5,531 nucleotides of DNA from an uncultured Burkholderiaceae bacterium (GTDB lineage: Bacteria > Pseudomonadota > Gammaproteobacteria > Burkholderiales > Burkholderiaceae_F): positions 1 to 5,531 of the forward strand of contig CALGWX010000376.1 in the NCBI GenBank assembly GCA_937936215.1. Reading direction: 5' to 3'. Of this stretch, positions 4,665 to 5,531 are shown one piece after another (position 1 is the first letter of the stretch; the number at the start of each line of letters is the position of its first letter). The position numbers were made by a program, and so were the translations under genes. The notes under the pieces are model-generated. The model was not told the DNA's origin. It searched no databases and saw only the letters and a list, made by a program, of their open reading frames with translations.

Positions 4665-5531
4665 GGGCCGGATGCGCACCGAAGCCCAGCACGTACTGCA
4701 GCTGCACCGTGCGCCGCGAGGCATTGTCGATGCCCACGGCGTCGTACTGGCGCGTGAACTGCAGCCGCAGCGACTGCATGTGGCTCGGCTTCCAGGCGAT
4801 CATCGCCGCCTGCTCGCGCAGCAGCCCCCAGTGGAAGTGCTCGCCGTGCGGAATGCGCACCCGCAGCCAGTCGGCGCGCACGCCGGTTTCCCACGACGGG
4901 TGGAAGCGCCAGACCAGCGCCGCGCCGTTGCTCTCGTGCCGGTCGCGCGCGCGGGCGAAGCGGTTGGGGCGCTCGATGCGGGCGGCCTCGAAGATCGCCC
5001 GGATCTGCTGGTTGCGCGGGTTGCCATCGGGCGCCCACTTCCACACCGCGTCGACCATCCAGGTGCGGCGGCCAGAAAACTGCGCCCCATGCGCGTGGTC
5101 GTGGCCGGCGTGGTCGTGCCCCTCCTCTTCCTCGAGCGCCGCCTGGCGACGGTTGTGCACGTAGGACACACCCGCCTGCCAGCTGTGCTCGCGGCCGATG
5201 TCGGCCCCGGTCTTCGCGGTCAGTGTCGCCACCGCCAGACCCGAAGGCGGATCGACCGCCTCGCGCACCAGCCGTTTACCGCGAAGCGCCTCGGCCCCCA
5301 GTTGCAGGTAAAACGGCGTCGGCGCGGTCCAGTTCAGCTGCACGCCGTCGTCGAAGTAATGGCCGCCAAAGAAGGCGCGGTACAGCAGCGGCCGCTCGAC
5401 GAAATCGTCGGCATGCGGATGCTGCGCGTTCAGATAGCCGATCTGCGAATAGAGGCGCCCGGCACGCAGCGCCAGCCCCGCCGGCAGCTGCGTGGTCTGC
5501 AGACAGGCTTCCTCGATTGCCTTTTCCAGCT
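4654..5531 (-). CDS. Outer-membrane beta-barrel protein of a metal-uptake operon, 5' end beyond window
   Basis: Only the C-terminal 291 residues are visible; the frame is open to position 5531 and the true start lies outside. A GTG at 5343 is an internal codon, because conserved-looking sequence continues upstream of it. Barrel evidence: the protein ends in phenylalanine (AHAF), as outer-membrane proteins do for Bam recognition, and has amphipathic, aromatic-bounded strands such as GAALVWRFHPSWETGVRADWL and TVQLQYVLGF. The visible start (LYSQIGYLNAQHPHADDFV, then a DDGVQLNW strand) resembles porin-like proteins I recall beside zinc ABC transporters, sometimes named zinc-regulated outer-membrane receptors. 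That assignment is from memory and unverified. A loop at 5089-5133 reads EEEEGHDHAGHDHAH, and further histidines occur in HPHADDF, PHGEHFHW and FGAHPAHAF, suggesting metal binding. It probably admits zinc across the outer membrane for ZnuA. A TonB-dependent plug domain, if any, would be off the window, so porin versus receptor is open. It overlaps znuA by 11 bases. Confidence 0.8.
   Translation of the reverse strand, partial: LEKAIEEACLQTTQLPAGLALRAGRLYSQIGYLNAQHPHADDFVERPLLYRAFFGGHYFDDGVQLNWTAPTPFYLQLGAEALRGKRLVREAVDPPSGLAVATLTAKTGADIGREHSWQAGVSYVHNRRQAALEEEEGHDHAGHDHAHGAQFSGRRTWMVDAVWKWAPDGNPRNQQIRAIFEAARIERPNRFARARDRHESNGAALVWRFHPSWETGVRADWLRVRIPHGEHFHWGLLREQAAMIAWKPSHMQSLRLQFTRQYDAVGIDNASRRTVQLQYVLGFGAHPAHAF
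5089..5133 (-). other. His/Asp/Glu-rich putative metal-binding loop within the barrel gene
   Basis: Fifteen codons encode EEEEGHDHAGHDHAH: four glutamates, then five histidines and two aspartates in a near-repeat (GHDHAGHDHAHG). Such low-complexity His/Asp runs bind zinc, nickel or copper in many metal transporters. Flanking segments look like beta strands (HSWQAGVSYVHN before, RRTWMVDAVWKWA after), so this is probably an inter-strand loop. Whether it faces outward or into the periplasm cannot be told from the partial sequence. Confidence 0.7.

Noticed and set aside
3702..4757. Plus-strand open frame (351 codons) antisense to znuA
   Set aside because: The composition (Arg, Ala, Gln, Gly) is what GC-rich antisense frames give; no motif, and the znuA reading has a signal peptide and metal ligands.
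77..5531. A functional link between the zinc-finger UvrA and the zinc importer
   Set aside because: The genes are convergent on opposite strands with a gap of about 220 bases and no shared regulation visible. Zinc modules are universal in UvrA, so adjacency alone is weak evidence.
1..5531. tRNA, rRNA, riboswitch, CRISPR array or Zur box
   Set aside because: I saw no cloverleaf, regular repeat-spacer pattern or AT-rich Zur-like palindrome. The operon promoter, where a Zur site would be, lies beyond the right edge.

Overview
This is a GC-rich window (roughly 70% G+C) with dense coding, strong G/C third-position bias and short or overlapping gene junctions. The protein families and a short AT-flanked palindrome at the left edge suggest a betaproteobacterium, perhaps Rhodocyclales or Burkholderiales. 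That placement is inference: no rRNA or marker gene is present.

Layout. Positions 1-76 hold a non-coding or gene-tail stretch ending in an imperfect palindrome followed by six T (53-78). A plus-strand gene then runs to 2773 and encodes a compact UvrA-type DNA-damage recognition ATPase. It has two ABC modules, both four-cysteine zinc modules and the UvrB-binding region, but a much shortened stretch in ABC half I. About 220 bases (2774-2991) separate it from a convergent minus-strand cluster. I see no gene there, only two GC-rich hairpins that could serve as 3' ends.

The minus-strand cluster reads right to left. First comes the 3' part of an outer-membrane beta-barrel protein with a His/Asp/Glu-rich loop (starts beyond position 5531, ends 4654). 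Next is a periplasmic zinc-type (cluster A-I) solute-binding protein, ZnuA-like (4664-3747), then an ABC-3 family membrane permease, ZnuB-like (3750-2992). The genes overlap by 11 and 4 bases, so they are very probably one translationally coupled operon.

How they work together. The barrel probably lets zinc (or a related divalent metal) cross the outer membrane, ZnuA captures it in the periplasm and ZnuB moves it across the inner membrane. The ATPase (ZnuC) needed to drive ZnuB is not in the window and is not downstream of znuB. It must lie upstream, beyond the right edge, or elsewhere in the genome. The promoter and any Zur site would also be beyond the right edge.

The UvrA-type gene is on the opposite strand and has no evident functional link to metal uptake. 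I found no RNA gene, CRISPR array or intact mobile element. Nothing here is clearly a new system. The most notable points are the palindrome sitting on the uvrA start, the divergent UvrA subtype, and the His-rich barrel fused into a metal ABC importer operon.
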